Assembly (NCBI RefSeq): GCF_002980555.1
Contig: NZ_PVBT01000001.1
Span: 868,001 to 932,000 of the forward strand
Length of the DNA: 64,000 bases
Reading direction: 5' to 3'
DNA from: Phyllobacterium myrsinacearum
Lineage (GTDB): Bacteria > Pseudomonadota > Alphaproteobacteria > Rhizobiales > Rhizobiaceae
The position numbers and the translations under genes are program-made. Below are positions 61,426 to 64,000 of this stretch, in pieces. The notes beneath the pieces were generated by a model. That model was given only the letters and a program-made list of their open reading frames with translations. It did not search any database and was not told the DNA's origin. How positions within the stretch are numbered: the stretch's first letter is position 1; each line of letters begins with the position of its first letter.

Positions 61426-62643
61426 ATGGAAGAATTTCATAAAGTTCGCCGCCTGCCACCTTACGTTTTTGAACAGGTCAATCGCCTGAAGGCGAGCGCG
61501 CGAGCGGCGGGTGCGGACATTATCGATCTGGGTATGGGCAATCCCGATTTGCCGACGCCGCAGGGTATTGTCGACAAGCTGTGCGAAGCCGTCCAGGACC
61601 CGCGCACGCACCGCTATTCCTCGTCGAAAGGCATTCCCGGCCTGCGCCGCGCCCAGGCCGCCTATTACGAGCGGCGTTTCGGCGTCAAGCTCAATCCCGA
61701 CACGCAGGTCGTGGCGACCCTTGGCTCGAAGGAAGGCTTTGCCAACATGGCGCAGGCGATCACCGCGCCCGGCGATGTCGTGCTGTGCCCCGATCCGACC
61801 TATCCGATCCATGCGTTCGGCTTCATCATGTCCGGCGGCGTCATCCGTTCCATCCCGGCGATGCCCGACGATCAGTTCATTCCGGCTTTGGAACGCGGCA
61901 TTCGTCATTCGATCCCCAAGCCGCTGGCGCTGATCCTCAACTACCCCTCCAATCCGACCGCCCATGTGGCATCGCTGGATTTCTACAAGGATGTGGTCGC
62001 CTTTGCCCGCAAGAATGAAATCATCATTCTGTCGGATCTGGCCTATTCCGAAATTTACTTCGACGATGCGCCGCCTCCGTCCGTCCTGCAGGTGCCGGGC
62101 GCGATCGATGTCGCGGTGGAATTCACCTCCATGTCGAAGACATTCTCGATGCCGGGCTGGCGCATGGGTTTTGCCGTCGGCAATGAACGCCTGATCTCGG
62201 CGCTCACCCGGGTCAAATCCTATCTCGATTATGGTGCGTTCACGCCCATTCAGGTTGCCGCCGCGGCGGCGCTGAACGGCGATGGTTCCGACATTGCGGA
62301 AGTGCGTGCGGTCTACAAGCATCGCCGCGATGTGCTGGTCGACAGTTTTGCCCGCGCCGGCTGGGATATCCCGTCACCGGCGGCGACGATGTTTGCCTGG
62401 GCGCCGATCCCGGAAAAGTTCCGCAGCCTTGGCTCGCTGGAATTCTCCAAGCTGCTGATCGAGCACGCGGATGTGGCCGTGGCGCCCGGCATCGGCTTCG
62501 GCGAGCATGGCGATGACTATATCCGCATCGCGCTGGTCGAGAACGAGCATCGCATTCGTCAGGCAGCCCGCAACCTCAAGCGGTTCCTTGCAACGGCGGA
62601 TGAAAAGCTGCACAACGTCATTCCGTTGAACGCGCGCCGCTGA
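61426..62643 (+). CDS. Class I/II PLP-dependent aminotransferase (AlaC / LL-DAP-AT-like)
   Basis: A 405-residue fold-type I aminotransferase. Key residues are DIIDLGMGNPDLPTP at the N-terminus, YSSSKGIPGLRRAQAAYY, CPDPTYPIHAFGF, ILNYPSNPT, the PLP-binding Lys in SMSKTFSMPGWRMGF (~235), and a C-terminal YIRIALVENEHRIRQA. The closest relatives I know are E. coli AlaC and LL-diaminopimelate aminotransferases, often mis-labelled. Its place 75 bases upstream of hom suggests it helps amino-acid synthesis from aspartate or pyruvate. ATG 61426 is the family start. The substrate is uncertain. Confidence 0.9.
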   Translation: MEEFHKVRRLPPYVFEQVNRLKASARAAGADIIDLGMGNPDLPTPQGIVDKLCEAVQDPRTHRYSSSKGIPGLRRAQAAYYERRFGVKLNPDTQVVATLGSKEGFANMAQAITAPGDVVLCPDPTYPIHAFGFIMSGGVIRSIPAMPDDQFIPALERGIRHSIPKPLALILNYPSNPTAHVASLDFYKDVVAFARKNEIIILSDLAYSEIYFDDAPPPSVLQVPGAIDVAVEFTSMSKTFSMPGWRMGFAVGNERLISALTRVKSYLDYGAFTPIQVAAAAALNGDGSDIAEVRAVYKHRRDVLVDSFARAGWDIPSPAATMFAWAPIPEKFRSLGSLEFSKLLIEHADVAVAPGIGFGEHGDDYIRIALVENEHRIRQAARNLKRFLATADEKLHNVIPLNARR

Positions 62644-62718
62644 CGCGGCGTGCCGACACCGGAACTCGCGGCGCCGCCGGGCGCCGCTTCAGGCTAAAAC
62701 ACTTCAGGGAAATGAACG

Positions 62719-64000
62719 ATGAGTGATGCGCTGCGCGTGGGAATCGCCGGACTGGGCACTGTTGGTGCCTCGGTCCTGAAAATTTTGCGGGACAAGGGCG
62801 ACATGCTCACCCGTCAGTGCGGCAAGGAAATCATCGTCACCGCCGTGTCCGCCCGTGATGCCAAGCGGGATCGCGGCGTGGATTTCTCGTCGGCCACCTG
62901 GTTCGACGATCCGGTTGCCCTGGCCAAGTCGAACAATATCGACGTGTTCATCGAGCTGATCGGCGGCGACGAAGGTCCGGCGCGCGTTGCCGTTGAGGCG
63001 GCGCTCAAGTCGGGACGGCATGTGGTCACCGCCAACAAGGCGCTTCTGGCCAAGCACGGTGTTTCTCTCGCCAAGATCGCCGAGGAAAAAGGTGTCCTGC
63101 TCAACTTCGAAGCGGCGGTGGCTGGCGGTATTCCCGTTATCAAGGCCCTGCGCGAGTCCCTGACCGGCAATACCGTGTCGCGCGTCTACGGCATCATGAA
63201 CGGCACCTGCAACTACATCCTGACGCGGATGTGGGACGAGGGCATTTCCTTCGAGGATTGCCTCGCCGACGCCCAGCGTCTCGGCTATGCGGAAGCCGAT
63301 CCGACATTCGATATCGAGGGCAATGACACGGCGCACAAACTGGCGATTCTGACCAGCCTTGCCTTCGGCACGCAGATTGCCGCCGACGATATCTATCTCG
63401 AAGGGATCAGCAATATCTCGCTGGCCGATATCAAGGCCGCCGATGAACTTGGTTACCGCATCAAGCTGCTTGGCGTCGCATTGAAGACCGACAGCGGCAT
63501 CGAACAGCGCGTGCATCCGACCATGGTGCCGGTCGAATCGGTGATTGCGCAGGTGCATGGCGTAACCAATGCGGTGGCCATTGAAACCGATCTTCTCGGC
63601 GAACTGCTATTGTCGGGTCCGGGGGCGGGCGGTGCGGCAACCGCATCGGCGGTTATCGGTGATCTCGCCGATATCGCCAAGAGCCGTCCGGGCTTCCAGC
63701 ATGGGCCCGTCTTCGGCACGCCGGCAAAGGCGCTGGCTCCGTACAAACGCGCCAAAATGCGTTCGCATGAGGGCGGATACTTCATCCGCCTGACCGTGCA
63801 TGACCGCGCGGGCGTCTTTGCGGCGATTGCCAAGCGCATGGCCGACAATGAGATTTCGCTGGAATCCATCGTCCAGCGCCAGAGTGCCGTGAATCACCCG
63901 GATGCCACCAAGACGGTCATCCTCGTTACCCACGAAACCACCGAAGCGGCAGTCAAGAAAGCGCTTGAGGGCATCGTCAAGGATGGTCATTCCACGGATA
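62719..64000 (+). CDS. hom: Homoserine dehydrogenase (3' end cut by window edge)
   Basis: 427 codons are visible; perhaps the last ten or so are missing. The enzyme reduces aspartate semialdehyde to homoserine, the branch point to Thr and Met. The NAD(P)-binding opening RVGIAGLGTVGASVLKIL is at residues ~6-23, followed by VVTANKALLAKHG, the substrate region NFEAAVAGGIPVIKALRE, GIMNGTCNYILTRM, ADPTFDIEGNDTAHKL, and a C-terminal ACT domain (FIRLTVHDRAGVFAAIAKRMADNEISLESIVQR) that allows threonine feedback. ATG 62719 fits the family start. It follows the aminotransferase gene, probably in one unit. Confidence 0.97.
   Translation, partial: MSDALRVGIAGLGTVGASVLKILRDKGDMLTRQCGKEIIVTAVSARDAKRDRGVDFSSATWFDDPVALAKSNNIDVFIELIGGDEGPARVAVEAALKSGRHVVTANKALLAKHGVSLAKIAEEKGVLLNFEAAVAGGIPVIKALRESLTGNTVSRVYGIMNGTCNYILTRMWDEGISFEDCLADAQRLGYAEADPTFDIEGNDTAHKLAILTSLAFGTQIAADDIYLEGISNISLADIKAADELGYRIKLLGVALKTDSGIEQRVHPTMVPVESVIAQVHGVTNAVAIETDLLGELLLSGPGAGGAATASAVIGDLADIAKSRPGFQHGPVFGTPAKALAPYKRAKMRSHEGGYFIRLTVHDRAGVFAAIAKRMADNEISLESIVQRQSAVNHPDATKTVILVTHETTEAAVKKALEGIVKDGHSTD

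Noticed and set aside
1-64000. CRISPR array, prophage or complete insertion sequence
   Set aside because: No regularly spaced repeats, no integrase, capsid or transposase-like frames were found; only the small inverted-repeat element at 56225-56498.

Overview
The window looks like a chromosomal segment of a Hyphomicrobiales (Rhizobiales) alphaproteobacterium close to Brucella, Ochrobactrum or Phyllobacterium. This rests on gene content and order, and no database search was run. The typical markers are a TolC homologue (BepC type) followed by the polar organiser PopZ and valS; the ExoR exopolysaccharide regulator; the run dgt-argS-SPOR protein-nagZ-scpA-scpB-tatABC-serS-surE-pcm-LysM/M23 peptidase; yajC-secDF as a fused SecDF; a class I PHA synthase; and a BepDE-like RND efflux pair. 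I saw no prophage, transposase gene, CRISPR array or intact insertion sequence. Almost all of the window is core housekeeping sequence of moderately high GC.

Layout. 1-7.1 kb is an accessory-like mix: a LysR regulator running off the left edge, an acetyltransferase carrying a DUF1127-like N-terminus, tRNA-Cys, an unknown protein, a degenerate tRNA-like element, an Ldh-family dehydrogenase, an ArsR/SRPBCC pair, an SDR enzyme, a 53-residue ORF, a TPR-like protein and a small diguanylate cyclase. 7.7-14.3 kb holds a PCMT-like methyltransferase, tolC/bepC, popZ, a small lipoprotein and valS. 14.6-19.9 kb holds a FadL-type porin, exoR, xth, erpA and dgt. 19.9-33.4 kb is the long co-oriented housekeeping block from argS to the NlpD-like peptidase. 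33.4-41.3 kb holds a DUF815 ATPase, yajC-secDF, a pair of proteins related to mitochondrial complex I assembly factors, trmFO, an aldo/keto reductase, and a DUF1127 gene followed by a triple-hairpin small RNA. 41.5-52.1 kb holds a DUF2157/GDYXXLXY pair, tRNA-Leu, an S9 peptidase, the RND efflux operon and trigger factor. 52.1-57.2 kb holds a BKACE enzyme, an AraC regulator, radC, map, sfsA, an inverted-repeat element and tRNA-Glu. 57.2-64 kb holds an M15-type peptidase, phaC, a lipoprotein, an aminotransferase and homoserine dehydrogenase, which runs off the right edge.

How the genes work together. Envelope biology dominates: protein export (TatABC, YajC-SecDF), peptidoglycan turnover and division (SPOR protein, NagZ, NlpD-like and M15 peptidases), polarity (PopZ) and efflux (BepC with the BepDE-like pair 40 kb away). 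Chromosome segregation (ScpAB), translation (ValRS, ArgRS, SerRS, TrmFO, Map, trigger factor) and Fe-S or complex I assembly functions fill in around this.

The most interesting non-coding signal lies just downstream of the DUF1127 gene at 41.2 kb. Three consecutive stem-loops each expose the same CCTCCTCCC motif in the loop, which matches the CcsR/cuckoo small-RNA family. Other items worth checking are the tRNA-like sequence at 2.2 kb with a UUG anticodon on a tRNA-Glu-like body, the DUF1127-acetyltransferase fusion, a roughly 270-bp element with terminal inverted repeats at 56.2 kb, and the NDUFAF3-like/NDUFAF6-like gene pair after secDF.
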